Shown: positions 1 to 9,318, counted from the first letter of the stretch. The stretch: DNA of 64,000 nt from Streptomyces sp. ITFR-16 (GCF_031844705.1 NZ_CP134609.1:6324001-6388000), one strand, 5' to 3'. Translations and numbers: made by a program. Notes: generated by a model not told the origin, from the sequence alone.

Positions 1-967
1 GCCCCGGCGCGTCGAAGGGATTGCGCCGGCGCCGATGGGGGAGCGCGAGCAGGGCCGCCTGCCGGACATCCTCCGCCAGGACATCGGTACGCCCCGCCCA
101 GGCGGCCAGCGCGGTGGCGGTCCGGGCCATCACGATGTCGGCCCGCATCCCGTCGACCTCGAAGGCCGCACAGGTGGCCGCGATCTGCCGCAACGCACCA
201 TCGCCGAGCCGTACGTGAGGCAGCAGCGCCCGCGCGGCCACGATCCGCGCCCGCAACGCGTTCTCCTCGTCGGCCCACTGCGCGGCGAACCCGGCCGGAT
301 CGTCGTCGTACGCGAGCCGCCGCCGCACCACCTCGACCCGCAGATCGGTCTCCCGCGAGGCGGCGACCTCGACGGTCAGCCCGAACCGGTCGAGCAGCTG
401 AGGCCGCAGCTCGCCCTCCTCGGGATTCATGGTCCCGACGAGCAGGAAGCGGGCGGCATGCCGTACGGAGACGCCCTCGCGCTCCACGTACGAGGCACCC
501 ATGGCGGCGGCATCCAGCAGCAGGTCGACCAGATGGTCGTGGAGAAGGTTGACCTCGTCCACGTACAGGATCCCGCGATGCGCGTCAGCGAGCAGCCCCG
601 GCTCGAAGGCCTTCACGCCCTCGGCGAGCGCCCGCTCGATGTCGAGTGCCCCGACGAGCCGGTCCTCGGACGCCCCGACGGGAAGCTCCACGGTCCGCGC
701 GGCCCGCGACACGCCGGATCCGGCCTCGTGGGGCCCATCGGGACACGCCGGATCGGGCGTGTCCGGGGCGCAGGAGAACCGGCACCCCGGGACGACGGAC
801 ACCTCCGGCATCAGCGCGGCGAGCGCGCGCACGGCGGTGGACTTGGCGGTCCCCTTCTCGCCGCGCACGAGGACGCCGCCGACGGCGGGACTCACCGCGT
901 TGAGCAGCAGCCCGAGCCGGAGGTCGTCCTGACCGACGATGGCGGTGAAGGGATAAGGCGTACTCAC
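1..967 (-). CDS. Cobaltochelatase / magnesium-chelatase-like AAA+ ATPase (partial, C-terminus outside window)
   Basis: AAA+ chelatase subunit of the ChlI/BchI-ChlD type, expected to work with CobN to insert cobalt into the corrin ring. The visible N-terminal ~322 residues contain a Walker A (RGEKGTAKST, about residues 35-44), a Walker B (ILYVDEVNLL) and the sensor region GTMNPEEGELRPQLLDRFG. The GTG start at 967 follows a strong AAGGAGGTC ribosome site. It is the last gene of the riboswitch-led cob operon, 136 bp after cobN. Actinobacterial homologues usually fuse ChlI- and ChlD-like halves (about 670 aa), so the missing part probably carries the VWA half. That is inference, since the gene runs off the window edge. 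Confidence 0.9.
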   Translation of the reverse strand, partial: MSTPYPFTAIVGQDDLRLGLLLNAVSPAVGGVLVRGEKGTAKSTAVRALAALMPEVSVVPGCRFSCAPDTPDPACPDGPHEAGSGVSRAARTVELPVGASEDRLVGALDIERALAEGVKAFEPGLLADAHRGILYVDEVNLLHDHLVDLLLDAAAMGASYVEREGVSVRHAARFLLVGTMNPEEGELRPQLLDRFGLTVEVAASRETDLRVEVVRRRLAYDDDPAGFAAQWADEENALRARIVAARALLPHVRLGDGALRQIAATCAAFEVDGMRADIVMARTATALAAWAGRTDVLAEDVRQAALLALPHRRRRNPFDAPG

Positions 968-990
968 AAGACCTCCTTGACGAGGGCACA

Positions 991-1052
991 TTCCAGCCCC
1001 TCCGGCGATTGAGGAGCGGGGTCCGGGGCGGAGCCCCGGTTCGGGAAGGGGC
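991..1052. repeat. GC-rich Streptomyces intergenic repeat with internal hairpin
   Basis: This segment sits between cobN and the chelatase gene. It holds the CCGGCGATTGAGGAGCGGGG core and a perfect short hairpin (CCGGGGC-GGA-GCCCCGG, about 1023-1039). I recall this sequence type as dispersed between genes in Streptomyces genomes. A related core, GGCGCTTGAGG, occurs twice near 63600. Confidence 0.6.
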
Positions 1053-1103
1053 GGCCAGGGGACAGGCCCGCAGCAGGCGCCCCGCACACCGCGCGCACCG
1101 GCC

Positions 1104-4100
1104 TCACTCCTCCCCCTCCAATTCCCCTTCGAGCTCCAGATACGTGGCCCGCAGCCGCTCCAGCGTCTCCGCATCCGGCTCCGCCCAGAGCCCCCGTTCG
1201 GCCGCCTCCAGCAACCGTTCCGAAATCCCGCGCAGCGCCCAGGGATTGGACTTCTTCATGAAGTCCCGGTTGGTCTCGTCGAACACGTACTCCGCCGACA
1301 ACTTCTCGTACATCCAGTCATCGACCACCCCCGCCGTCGCGTCGTACCCGAACAGGTAGTCCACGGTCGCCGCCATCTCGAAGGCGCCCTTGTACCCGTG
1401 CCGCCGCATGGCCGCCATCCACCGGGGATTGACGACCCGCGCCCGGAACACCCGGTGCGTCTCCTCGCCCAGCGTCCGCGTCTTCACCTGGTCCGGCGTC
1501 GCCGAATCCCCCACGTACGCCTCGGGCGACTCGCCCGTCAGATGGCGCACCATGGCCACCATGCCACCGTGGTACTGGAAGTAGTCGTCGGCATCGACCA
1601 AGTCGTGCTCCCGCGTATCGACGTTCTTCGCCGCCACCGCGATCCGCCGGAACGCCGTCTCCATGTCCCCGCGCGCCGCCCGCCCCTCGAGCCCGCGCCC
1701 GTACGCGTAACCGCCCCAGACCGCGTACACCTCGGCCAGATCCGCGTCCGAGCGCCAGTTGCGCGCGTCGATCAGGGGCAGCAGCCCCGCCCCGTACGCC
1801 CCCGGCTTCGAGCCGAAGATACGGGCCGTGGCGCGGCGGCGGTCGCCGTGCTCGGCGGTGTCCTCGTCGGCGTGCGCCCGTACGTAGTTGGCGTCGGCCG
1901 GCTCGTCCAGCTCCGCCACCGCCCGCACCGCGTCGTCGATCAGCCCCACCACGTGGGGGAACGCGTCCCGGAAGAAGCCGGAGATGCGGACCGTCACATC
2001 GATGCGCGGCCGGCCCAGCTCGCTCACCGGCACCACCTCGAAGCCCGTCACCCGGCGCGAGGCGTCGTCCCACACCGGGCGGCAGCCCAGCAGCGCCAGG
2101 ATCTCCGCGATGTCGTCGCCCTGGGTGCGCATGGCGGAGGTGCCCCACACGGTCAGGCCGACCGACTTCGGATAGGCGCCGGTGTCCGCGAGATACCGGG
2201 CGATCAGCGAGTCCGCGAGCGACTGGCCGACCTCCCACGACAGCCGGGACGGAATCGCCTTCGGGTCGACGGAGTAGAAGTTGCGGCCCGTCGGCAGCAC
2301 GTTGACCAGTCCGCGCGTCGGCGAACCCGAGGGACCCGCCGGGACGAAGCCGCCGTCCAGCGCCTTGAGGATGTGGTCGATCTCGTCCGTCGTGCGGGCC
2401 AGCCGGGGCACGACCTCCTCGCAGGCGAAGCCCAGGACGGCGACGGCGTCCGGGAGTTCGGCCCCCAGCACCTCCCGGACCAGGCCCGCCGCGGCGGTCA
2501 CGTCCCAGCCGCGCGCCTCCATGCCCTCCGCGAGCCGGCGGCACAGCTGCTCCAGCAGGTCGATCGCGTCCGCGCCCGTCCGTGCCGGCCCGTCCACCAG
2601 CGCGGTCAGCCCGTCCGGCACCTTCACGGCCGCACCCGGCTCGCCCAGCAGCTCCTTCTCGCTGAGCCCGAAGTGCTCGGCGATCGCCGCCCGCAGACCG
2701 GGCAGCGCGTTGGCCGTGCCGCCCCACACCTGCGAGGCGCGCAGCACCGCGAGGACCAGGTTGACCCGGGCCTCGTCGACCGGGCCGCCGCCCAGGATGT
2801 GCAGCCCGTCGCGGATCTGGACGTCCTTGATCTCGCAGAGGTAGCCGTCGATGTGCATCACGAACGAGTCGAAGTCGTCGTCGCCCGGCTGCTCGTCCAC
2901 ATGGAGGTCGTGGTGCAGCTCGGCGGCCTTGACCAGGGTCCAGATCTGCGCCCGCACCGAGGGCGCCTTCGTCGGGTCCAGGTCGCTGACGAGCGCGTAC
3001 TCGTCGAGCAGCTGCTCCAGCTTGGCCAGGTCGCCGTAGGTGTCGGCGCGTGCCATCGGCGGCACCAGGTGGTCCACCACCGTGGCGTGGCCCCGGCGCT
3101 TGGCCTGGGTGCCCTCGCCCGGGTCGTTGACGATGAACGGGTAGATCAGCGGGAGTTCGCCGAGCACCGCGTCCGGGCCGCAGCCGGCGGACAGGCCGAG
3201 GCCCTTGCCGGGCAGCCACTCCATCGTGCCGTGCTTGCCCATGTGGACGACGGCGTCCGCGCCGAACGTGTTCTCCAGCCAGCGGTAGGTGGCCAGATAG
3301 TGGTGGGAGGGCGGCATGTCCGGGTCGTGGTAGATCGCGATCGGGTTCTCGCCGAAGCCGCGCGGCGGCTGGATCAGCACGACGACGTTCCCGAACTGCA
3401 GGGAGGCCAGGACGATGTCGTCGCCGTCCACGTACAGCGAGCCCGGCGGCTCGCCCCAGTGCTCCAGCATCGAGTCGCGCAGCGAGGGTTCCAGCTGCGC
3501 GAACCACTCCCGGTAGTCCGCCAGCGGCACCCGCGCCGGAGCCGCCGCGAGCTGCTCCTCGGTCAGCCACTCCACGTCGTGGCCACCGGCGTTGATGAGG
3601 CGGTGGATGAGCTCGTCACCGTTGTCCGGGTGCCCCTCGACCCCGTAACCGGCGTCGCGCAGGGCGTCCAGGACGCGGACGGCGGATGCGGGCGTGTCCA
3701 GGCCGACCGCGTTGCCGACGCGGGAGTGCTTGGTGGGATAGGCGGTGAAGACCAGGGCGAGCTTCTTCTCGGCGTTGGTCTTGTGCTTCAGGACGGCGTG
3801 GCGCACGGCGATCCCGGCGACGCGGGCGGCCCGCTCGGGGTCGGCGCGGTACACCGGCACCTCGTCGGGGCCCTGCTCCTTGAAGGAGAACGGGACGGTG
3901 ACGAGCCGGCCGTCGAACTCCGGGATGGCCACCTGCATCGCCGCGTCCATCGGGGTCAGCGCGGCGTCCGACGCCTCCCAGGCGGCGCGCGAGGAGGTGA
4001 GGCAGAGCCCCTGGAGCACCGGCACGTTCAGATCGGCGAGCGCGCCGATGTCCCAGGCCTCGTCGTCGCCCCCGGCGGAGGCGTCCGACGCCCGGGTGCC

Positions 4101-4778
4101 GCCGGCCGCGAGCACCGTGGCGACCAGGGCGTCGGCCCGGCCGATGAGCTCGTACAGACCGGCGTCCGCCCCGCGCAGCGAACCGCAGTACACGGGCAGG
4201 GCGTTGGCGCCGCGCGCCTCGACGGCGTCGCACAGCACGTCGACGAACGAGGTGTTGCCCGAGAGGTGGTGCGCCCGGTAGAAGAGCACGCCCACGGTGG
4301 GGCGGCCCTCGACGAACGGCCGGTCGCCGTGCGGGCCCCACTCGGGCATCTTCTGCGGCTCGGCGAAGCCGTGCCCGGTCAGCAGGACGGTGTCGGACAG
4401 GAAGCGGGACAGCTCGACCAGGTTGCCGGGGCCGCCCTCCACCAGATAGCGCAGGGCCTCGGCGACGACACCGGCGGGTACGGACGACTCGGCCATCAGC
4501 TCCGCGTCCGGCACGGCCTCGCCGCCGAGCAGCACGGTCGGGATGCCGGCCGCCTTGAGCGCGGCCAGCCCGTCCTCCCAGGCGCGCTTGCCGCCCAGCA
4601 GACGGACGACGGCGACGGAGGAGCCCTCGATCAGCTCGGGCAGTTCCCCGGTCACGTCGATACGGGTCGGGTTGCCGATCCGGAAGGGCGCGCCCGAGGC
4701 GCGGGCGGCCAGCAGGTCCGTGTCGGCCGTCGACAACAGCAGCACGGTGCTCAGCGGGGCGTTCGACGGGGCGTTCAT
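1104..4778 (-). CDS. cobN: Cobaltochelatase subunit CobN
   Basis: Large subunit of aerobic-type cobaltochelatase. It inserts Co2+ into hydrogenobyrinic acid a,c-diamide in the cytoplasm, powered by its AAA+ partner. The 1224-residue length is normal for CobN. Recognisable blocks include TAYPTKHSRVGNAVGLDTPAS, HMGKHGTMEWLPGKGLGLS and WGTSAMRTQGDDIAEIL. The ATG at 4778 overlaps the cobQ stop as ATGA, implying translational coupling. A longer reading frame extends upstream, but it lies inside cobQ and is not real coding. Expression should depend on the cobalamin riboswitch upstream of cobD. Confidence 0.96.
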   Translation of the reverse strand: MNAPSNAPLSTVLLLSTADTDLLAARASGAPFRIGNPTRIDVTGELPELIEGSSVAVVRLLGGKRAWEDGLAALKAAGIPTVLLGGEAVPDAELMAESSVPAGVVAEALRYLVEGGPGNLVELSRFLSDTVLLTGHGFAEPQKMPEWGPHGDRPFVEGRPTVGVLFYRAHHLSGNTSFVDVLCDAVEARGANALPVYCGSLRGADAGLYELIGRADALVATVLAAGGTRASDASAGGDDEAWDIGALADLNVPVLQGLCLTSSRAAWEASDAALTPMDAAMQVAIPEFDGRLVTVPFSFKEQGPDEVPVYRADPERAARVAGIAVRHAVLKHKTNAEKKLALVFTAYPTKHSRVGNAVGLDTPASAVRVLDALRDAGYGVEGHPDNGDELIHRLINAGGHDVEWLTEEQLAAAPARVPLADYREWFAQLEPSLRDSMLEHWGEPPGSLYVDGDDIVLASLQFGNVVVLIQPPRGFGENPIAIYHDPDMPPSHHYLATYRWLENTFGADAVVHMGKHGTMEWLPGKGLGLSAGCGPDAVLGELPLIYPFIVNDPGEGTQAKRRGHATVVDHLVPPMARADTYGDLAKLEQLLDEYALVSDLDPTKAPSVRAQIWTLVKAAELHHDLHVDEQPGDDDFDSFVMHIDGYLCEIKDVQIRDGLHILGGGPVDEARVNLVLAVLRASQVWGGTANALPGLRAAIAEHFGLSEKELLGEPGAAVKVPDGLTALVDGPARTGADAIDLLEQLCRRLAEGMEARGWDVTAAAGLVREVLGAELPDAVAVLGFACEEVVPRLARTTDEIDHILKALDGGFVPAGPSGSPTRGLVNVLPTGRNFYSVDPKAIPSRLSWEVGQSLADSLIARYLADTGAYPKSVGLTVWGTSAMRTQGDDIAEILALLGCRPVWDDASRRVTGFEVVPVSELGRPRIDVTVRISGFFRDAFPHVVGLIDDAVRAVAELDEPADANYVRAHADEDTAEHGDRRRATARIFGSKPGAYGAGLLPLIDARNWRSDADLAEVYAVWGGYAYGRGLEGRAARGDMETAFRRIAVAAKNVDTREHDLVDADDYFQYHGGMVAMVRHLTGESPEAYVGDSATPDQVKTRTLGEETHRVFRARVVNPRWMAAMRRHGYKGAFEMAATVDYLFGYDATAGVVDDWMYEKLSAEYVFDETNRDFMKKSNPWALRGISERLLEAAERGLWAEPDAETLERLRATYLELEGELEGEE

Positions 4779-6316
4779 GCGGGTGCTCCAGGTGCTCCGG
4801 GGGCGATGAAGGGAAGTCCTGCCGGTGCGCCCGACTCGATGAGTCGCCACAGCGCATCGGTGTCCGCGTGTTCTTCGATGAGGTCGCCGAGCCGGTCGAG
4901 CTGTTCCTCGCGCAGCTGGGCGAAGCAGGTGTCGGGGGCGGGGACGAAGCGCCGGCCGGCGGCCCGCGCGATCTCGGCCAGGAAGCGGCGGCGGAACGCG
5001 TCGCTCTCCAGCGAGCCGTGCCAGTGGGTGCCCCACACGGAACCGGACCGGCAGCCGTCGAGGCGGCCGCCCTGTCCGTCGGTGAGGAAGGGTTCGCCGC
5101 CGCGCACGTCGGCGACGCCGTGGTGGATCTCGTACCCCTCGACCGGGGCGCCGAGCGCCTCGCCGACCGGCCGGGCGAGGGTCTTCTCGCGGTCGAACCG
5201 GACGCGCACGGGCAGCAGTCCGAGCCCGTCGACCCGCCCGGCGCGCGACTCCACCTCGTCCTCGATGTGTTCGCCGAGGATCTGGTAGCCGCCGCAGATC
5301 CCGAGGACCGGGCGGCCCTCGGCGGCGCGCCGCAGCAGGGCGTCGGCGAGTCCGCGCTCGCGCAGCCAGGCCAGCGCCTTCACGGTGCCCCGGGTGCCGG
5401 GCACGACGACGAGGTCGGCGTCGGTCAGCTCCTCGGCGCGGTCCACGAACCGCACGACGACGCCGGGTTCGGCGGCGAGCGCGTCCACGTCGGTGAAGTT
5501 GGACATCAGCGGCACGGCGCACACGGCGACGCGCAGGACGTCCTCGCCGTGCGGCGGGGCGACGACCGACTCCCGTACGGCGCCGCGCAGCGAGACCCGC
5601 AGCCCGTCCTCCTCGTCGATCCCGAGGCCGTGGGCGAACGGCAGTACGCCGTACGTCGGCCGTCCGGTGAGGCCGAGCAGCATGTCGAGGCCGGGCTCCA
5701 GCAGCGAGACGTCGCCCCGGAACTTGTTGACCAGATAGCCGGCCACCAGCGACTGGTCCTCGGCCGACAGCAGCGCCGTCGTGCCGAAGAACGAGGCGAA
5801 GACCCCGCCCCGGTCGATGTCGCCGACGACCACCACCGGGAAGCGTGCCGCCCGTGCGATGCCCATGTTCACGATGTCCGTGCGCCGGAGATTGATCTCG
5901 GCCGGACTGCCCGCCCCCTCGCAGATCACCGCGTCATACGTGCCCCGAAGCTGCTCCAGGCAGTCCACGACGGTGGAAAGAAGCTGTTCCTGCCGCCCGC
6001 CGTGGTAGCCGCGGGCGCTCATCTCGCCGACCGCGCGCCCCATCAGGACGACCTGGCTGGAGCGGTCGCCGCCGGGCTTGAGGAGCACCGGGTTCATCAG
6101 GGCGGTCGGCTCCACCCGGGCGGCCTGGGCCTGCATGGCCTGGGCGCGGCCGATCTCGGCGCCCTCGCGGGTGACGAAGGAGTTCAGCGACATGTTCTGC
6201 GCCTTGAAGGGCGCGACCTTCACGCCCCGGCGCACCAGCCAGCGGCAGATGCCCGCCGTGACGACGCTCTTGCCCGCGTCCGATGTGGTGCCGGCCACCA
6301 GCAGCCCACCGCTCAT
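4775..6316 (-). CDS. cobQ: Cobyric acid synthase CobQ/CbiP
   Basis: Glutamine-dependent amidotransferase that amidates four carboxyl groups of adenosylcobyrinic a,c-diamide to give cobyric acid. It has 513 residues. The N-terminal synthetase domain begins with a P-loop-like GTTSDAGKS. The C-terminal class I GATase-like domain carries the nucleophile in GICGGYQILG and a histidine in WGTHWHGS. The ATG at 6316 overlaps the cobD stop (ATGA) and its own stop overlaps the cobN start, so three genes form a coupled chain. The C-terminus ends in a short Gly-Ala-Pro repeat. Confidence 0.96.
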   Translation of the reverse strand: MSGGLLVAGTTSDAGKSVVTAGICRWLVRRGVKVAPFKAQNMSLNSFVTREGAEIGRAQAMQAQAARVEPTALMNPVLLKPGGDRSSQVVLMGRAVGEMSARGYHGGRQEQLLSTVVDCLEQLRGTYDAVICEGAGSPAEINLRRTDIVNMGIARAARFPVVVVGDIDRGGVFASFFGTTALLSAEDQSLVAGYLVNKFRGDVSLLEPGLDMLLGLTGRPTYGVLPFAHGLGIDEEDGLRVSLRGAVRESVVAPPHGEDVLRVAVCAVPLMSNFTDVDALAAEPGVVVRFVDRAEELTDADLVVVPGTRGTVKALAWLRERGLADALLRRAAEGRPVLGICGGYQILGEHIEDEVESRAGRVDGLGLLPVRVRFDREKTLARPVGEALGAPVEGYEIHHGVADVRGGEPFLTDGQGGRLDGCRSGSVWGTHWHGSLESDAFRRRFLAEIARAAGRRFVPAPDTCFAQLREEQLDRLGDLIEEHADTDALWRLIESGAPAGLPFIAPGAPGAPA

Positions 6317-7305
6317 ACCGCTCTCCGTCCTGGGACCTGTGCATCTGGGGTACGGGTGAGGCGGCGGGCGGCGAGTCCCGCACCGAGGCGGGCCGCCACG
6401 CTGACGCCGAGGGCGAGCGCGCCGACCCGGCGCGAGAGGCGTACGGCCCGTTCGATGTCGGCGGTCTCCACCGCCCGGCCCGTCCCGCCGTTGAGGACGG
6501 GGCGGTGCTCGACCCGGCCGCCGTAGGCGAGAGTCCCGCCCAGGCGTACGCCGAGCGCGCCGGCGAACGAGGCTTCCACCGGGCCCGCGTTGGGGCTGGG
6601 GTGCTTGGCCGCGTCGGCCCGCCAGGCCCGGACCGCCTCCCGTGGCCGTCCCCCGGCGGCCACGGCGAGCAGGGCCGTCAGCCGGGCGCCCGGCCAGCCC
6701 GCGAGGTCGTCGAGGCGGGCCGAGGCCCAGCCGTAGCGCAGATGGCGGGGCGACCGGTGGCCGACCATCGCGTCGAGCGTGTTGACGGCGCGGAAGCCGA
6801 CGAGCCCGGGGACGCCGCCGAGCGCGCCCCAGACCAGGGCGCCGACCACGGCGTCCGAGGTGTTCTCGGCGACGGACTCCACGACGGCGCGGGCGATCTG
6901 TGGCCCGTCCAGGGACTGCGGGTCGCGGCCGCACAGGTGCGGCAGCCGCTCCCGGGCGAGTTCGACGTCCCCGGCGGCGAGCGCGCCGCCGATGGCGCGG
7001 GCCTCGCGCCCCAGGGACGTACCGCCGACGACGGACCAGGTGGCGGCGGCGGTCAGCGCGACGGAGGCGGCGGGGTGGCGCCGCAGGGCGCGGGCGGCCA
7101 GCGCGGCGCCCCCGGCGGCGCCTCCGGCGCAGAGCAGGGTGTGCAGCGCGCCCCACCCGCGGTGGTCGCGCCACAGCCGGCGTTCGACGCCCGCCGCGGC
7201 CCGCCCGAAGGCGGCGACCGGGTGCCCCCTGCGGGGGTCACCGAGCAGCAGATCGCCGATCAGACCGGCCGTGGCGCCGTACGCGAAAATGCGATCGGCA
7301 CGCAC
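6313..7305 (-). CDS. cobD: Adenosylcobinamide-phosphate synthase CobD/CbiB
   Basis: Membrane enzyme that joins the aminopropanol arm to cobyric acid to make adenosylcobinamide (phosphate). It has 330 residues with several hydrophobic segments. The family block GDPRRGHPVAAFGR lies near residue 25 and ESVAENTSDAVVGALVWGALGG is in the middle. The start is GTG at 7305. It is the first gene after the cobalamin riboswitch, with a ~135-nt spacer between the switch and the start codon, and it is translationally coupled to cobQ. Confidence 0.95.
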   Translation of the reverse strand: MRADRIFAYGATAGLIGDLLLGDPRRGHPVAAFGRAAAGVERRLWRDHRGWGALHTLLCAGGAAGGAALAARALRRHPAASVALTAAATWSVVGGTSLGREARAIGGALAAGDVELARERLPHLCGRDPQSLDGPQIARAVVESVAENTSDAVVGALVWGALGGVPGLVGFRAVNTLDAMVGHRSPRHLRYGWASARLDDLAGWPGARLTALLAVAAGGRPREAVRAWRADAAKHPSPNAGPVEASFAGALGVRLGGTLAYGGRVEHRPVLNGGTGRAVETADIERAVRLSRRVGALALGVSVAARLGAGLAARRLTRTPDAQVPGRRAV

Positions 7306-7441
7306 GGTTCAGCCGGCCGTCGCGCCTCGGAGGACCTTCGTACGGGCAACTGCTGGCGGGAAGGGCACAGGGACGGACGCACGGCGGCCGGGCATGGCGA
7401 TATGTCCTCACTCAGGGTCCGCGCCCTGGTTCGACGTGACC

Positions 7442-7640
7442 GGCGACGAGAGTCTCCTGGCTTCCGGATCCGCAGTTCCCCCGGTCTTCCAGTCCGCTCG
7501 CGCGAACCGTGACTTCCGGTGGTGGGGGACTGCTCCCCGGTGACAGTGGCGGGACCGCGCCGGATTCGCACCGGCTTCCTCTGCTGTCGCCGTAATGGCT
7601 CCGGCAGTCCACCACGCTCCGCGAACACCCGTCAACCTGC
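7442..7640 (-). promoter_or_regulatory. Cobalamin (AdoCbl) riboswitch
   Basis: Read on the minus strand, this leader contains the hallmark GAAGCCGGTGCGAATCCGGC stem, then GCGGTCCC and the B12 box core GCCACTGT (plus strand 7543-7550). It continues through CCGGGGAGC and AAGTCAC and ends with GGAAGCCAGGAGAC. These match the class I cobalamin riboswitch in order and spacing. It lies directly upstream of cobD and is expected to shut down the whole cob operon when coenzyme B12 is plentiful. The outer boundaries are approximate. Confidence 0.93.
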
Positions 7641-7678
7641 CGTTGACCTGCGACGGCGCAGTGTGCGTAGACACACAT

Positions 7679-7711
7679 CGGGCCGGACACACACGCGGTG
7701 TGTCCGGCCCG
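7679..7711 (-). terminator. Terminator hairpin after the pit operon
   Basis: Inverted repeat with arms CGGGCCGGACACAC and its complement (14 bp) around a short loop. It lies 31 bp past the stop of the small membrane gene and before the cobalamin leader, so it separates the two leftward transcription units. Confidence 0.8.
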
Positions 7712-7742
7712 ACGGGGAGGAGCGGGGAGAGGCCGGCGGGCC

Positions 7743-7976
7743 TCAGGCGACGATCAGATAGATGCCGTACGCGACCGCCGCGGCGCACAGCCCGAAGCAG
7801 ACGTACGCGCCCGCGCGGGCCATCAGGAGCGACCCGCCCGGCTGTCCGCCCTCCGTGGCGGGTCCGGGCTGCTTGGAGAGTCCGACGATGCCGAGGGTGA
7901 AGAGGCCCACCAGGCCGACGGTGGCGACGAGAGAGACGCCGAAGACGGTGCCGAGGGCTGCCCAGTCGATGTGCAT
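7743..7976 (-). CDS. Small two-TM membrane protein linked to PiT transporter
   Basis: 77-residue protein with two predicted membrane helices (about residues 8-33 and 52-76) joined by a short Pro/Gly-rich loop. The ATG at 7976 is only 13 bp after the pit stop, so the two are co-transcribed. No family function is known to me. The pairing suggests an accessory or stabilising subunit for phosphate transport, but this rests on position alone. Confidence 0.85.
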   Translation of the reverse strand: MHIDWAALGTVFGVSLVATVGLVGLFTLGIVGLSKQPGPATEGGQPGGSLLMARAGAYVCFGLCAAAVAYGIYLIVA

Positions 7977-7989
7977 GTGTCCTTCGTCC

Positions 7990-9249
7990 TTACACCGTGG
8001 CCGGTCGGGCCGGGTCGGTCACAGGGGCGGCGGGGGCCGGGATGGTGGCCGTGAGGTCGTGGGCCTGCGCCTGGGCCGCCGCGGTGGGCGGCGGGCTGAC
8101 GGCCGCGATGGCGGTGGTGACGACGCCCGCGGGTTCCGCGTCCGGTGCGACGTCCCCGTGGCCGACCGGCTTGCGGCGGGAGAGCACCCAGATCGCGCCG
8201 GAGCCCGCGATCAGCAGCGCCGCGACGACCACGACGCCCCAGGTGCCCTGCTTGGTGAGGAACTCGGCTCCCGCGCCGACCAGTCCGGCGGCCGGCAGGG
8301 TCAGGCCCCAGGCGACGAACATCCGGGTGGCGGTGGACCAGCGGACCACGCCCCCCTTGCGTCCGAGGCCCGCGCCCATCACGGCGCCGGAGCAGGACTG
8401 GGTGGTGGAGAGGGAGAAGCCGAGGTGCGAGGAGGCCAGGATGACGGTCGCCGCGCTGGTCTGGGCGGCGAAGCCCTGCGGCGGCTTCAGCTCGGTCAGG
8501 CCGCTGCCCATGGTGCGGATGATGCGCCAGCCGCCGAGGTAGGTGCCGAGTGCGATGGCGAGGCCGGCGCAGACGATGACCCAGACCGGCGGGTTGGAGC
8601 CGGGGGCGAGGACACCGCCGGTGACCAGGGCGAGCGTGATGATGCCCATGGTCTTCTGCGCGTCGTTGGTGCCGTGGGCGAGGGAGACCAGGCCGGCCGA
8701 GGCGATCTGCCCGGCACGGTAGCCCTTGGCGGTCGCCTTCTCCTGGGCGCCGCCCGTGACTTTCCCGCCGATCCGGTACGTGAGCCGGGTGGCCAGCAGC
8801 GCGGCGAGACCGGCGACGACCGGGGCGGCGACGGCGGGGAGCAGCACCTTGGTGACGACGGTGCCGCCGTCGACCGACGACCAGCCGGCGGACATCACCG
8901 CGGCGCCGATCAGGCCGCCGAACAGTGCGTGGGAGGAACTGGACGGGAGGCCGACCAGCCAGGTCAGGAGGTTCCACAGGATCGCGCCGACGAGCGCGGC
9001 GAAGATGACCTCGGTTCTGAGGCCGTCCTCGTTGATGATCCCGCCGGAGATCGTCTTGGCGACCTCCACCGACAGGAACGCGCCGACGAGGTTGAGAACG
9101 GCGGACATGGCGACCGCTGTCTTGGGTTTGAGTGCGCCGGTCGAGATGGTGGTGGCCATCGCGTTGGCGGTGTCGTGGAAACCGTTCGTGAAATCGAACA
9201 CTAGAGCTGTCACGATCACAATCGCGAGCAGCAGCGTGATGTGTTCCAT
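7990..9249 (-). CDS. pit: Low-affinity inorganic phosphate transporter, PiT family
   Basis: 419-residue integral membrane protein that takes up (metal-)phosphate by proton symport. It carries both signature repeats of the PiT family: DFTNGFHDTANAMAT at the N-terminus and SLAHGTNDAQKTMGI in the second half. A hydrophilic, Ala/Pro-rich tail of about 70 residues follows the last helix. The ATG at 9249 is preceded by a PHO box 48-69 bp upstream. From memory, S. coelicolor has two such genes (pitH1 and pitH2) and this position matches pitH2; I did not verify that by comparison. Confidence 0.95.
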   Translation of the reverse strand: MEHITLLLAIVIVTALVFDFTNGFHDTANAMATTISTGALKPKTAVAMSAVLNLVGAFLSVEVAKTISGGIINEDGLRTEVIFAALVGAILWNLLTWLVGLPSSSSHALFGGLIGAAVMSAGWSSVDGGTVVTKVLLPAVAAPVVAGLAALLATRLTYRIGGKVTGGAQEKATAKGYRAGQIASAGLVSLAHGTNDAQKTMGIITLALVTGGVLAPGSNPPVWVIVCAGLAIALGTYLGGWRIIRTMGSGLTELKPPQGFAAQTSAATVILASSHLGFSLSTTQSCSGAVMGAGLGRKGGVVRWSTATRMFVAWGLTLPAAGLVGAGAEFLTKQGTWGVVVVAALLIAGSGAIWVLSRRKPVGHGDVAPDAEPAGVVTTAIAAVSPPPTAAAQAQAHDLTATIPAPAAPVTDPARPATV

Positions 9250-9296
9250 TTACCCAGGCAATCGTTCGACGTCAGTGGCACGTGGACCGTAGGCAA

Positions 9297-9318
9297 CCTG
9301 AGTGAACGGAAGATGAAC
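9297..9318 (-). promoter_or_regulatory. PHO box (PhoP binding site)
   Basis: On the minus strand two 11-nt direct-repeat units lie side by side: GTTCATCTTCC and GTTCACTCAGG. Both fit the Streptomyces PhoP unit consensus (GTTCAYYYR-type). The site lies 48 bp upstream of the pit start. PhoR-PhoP control of pit in response to phosphate is the straightforward reading. Confidence 0.75.

Noticed and set aside
1398..5288. Very long plus-strand open frame (1296 codons) opposite cobN
   Set aside because: It is the complement shadow of cobN and cobQ. The product is His/Arg/Gly low-complexity without domains, and no ribosome site or family match supports it.
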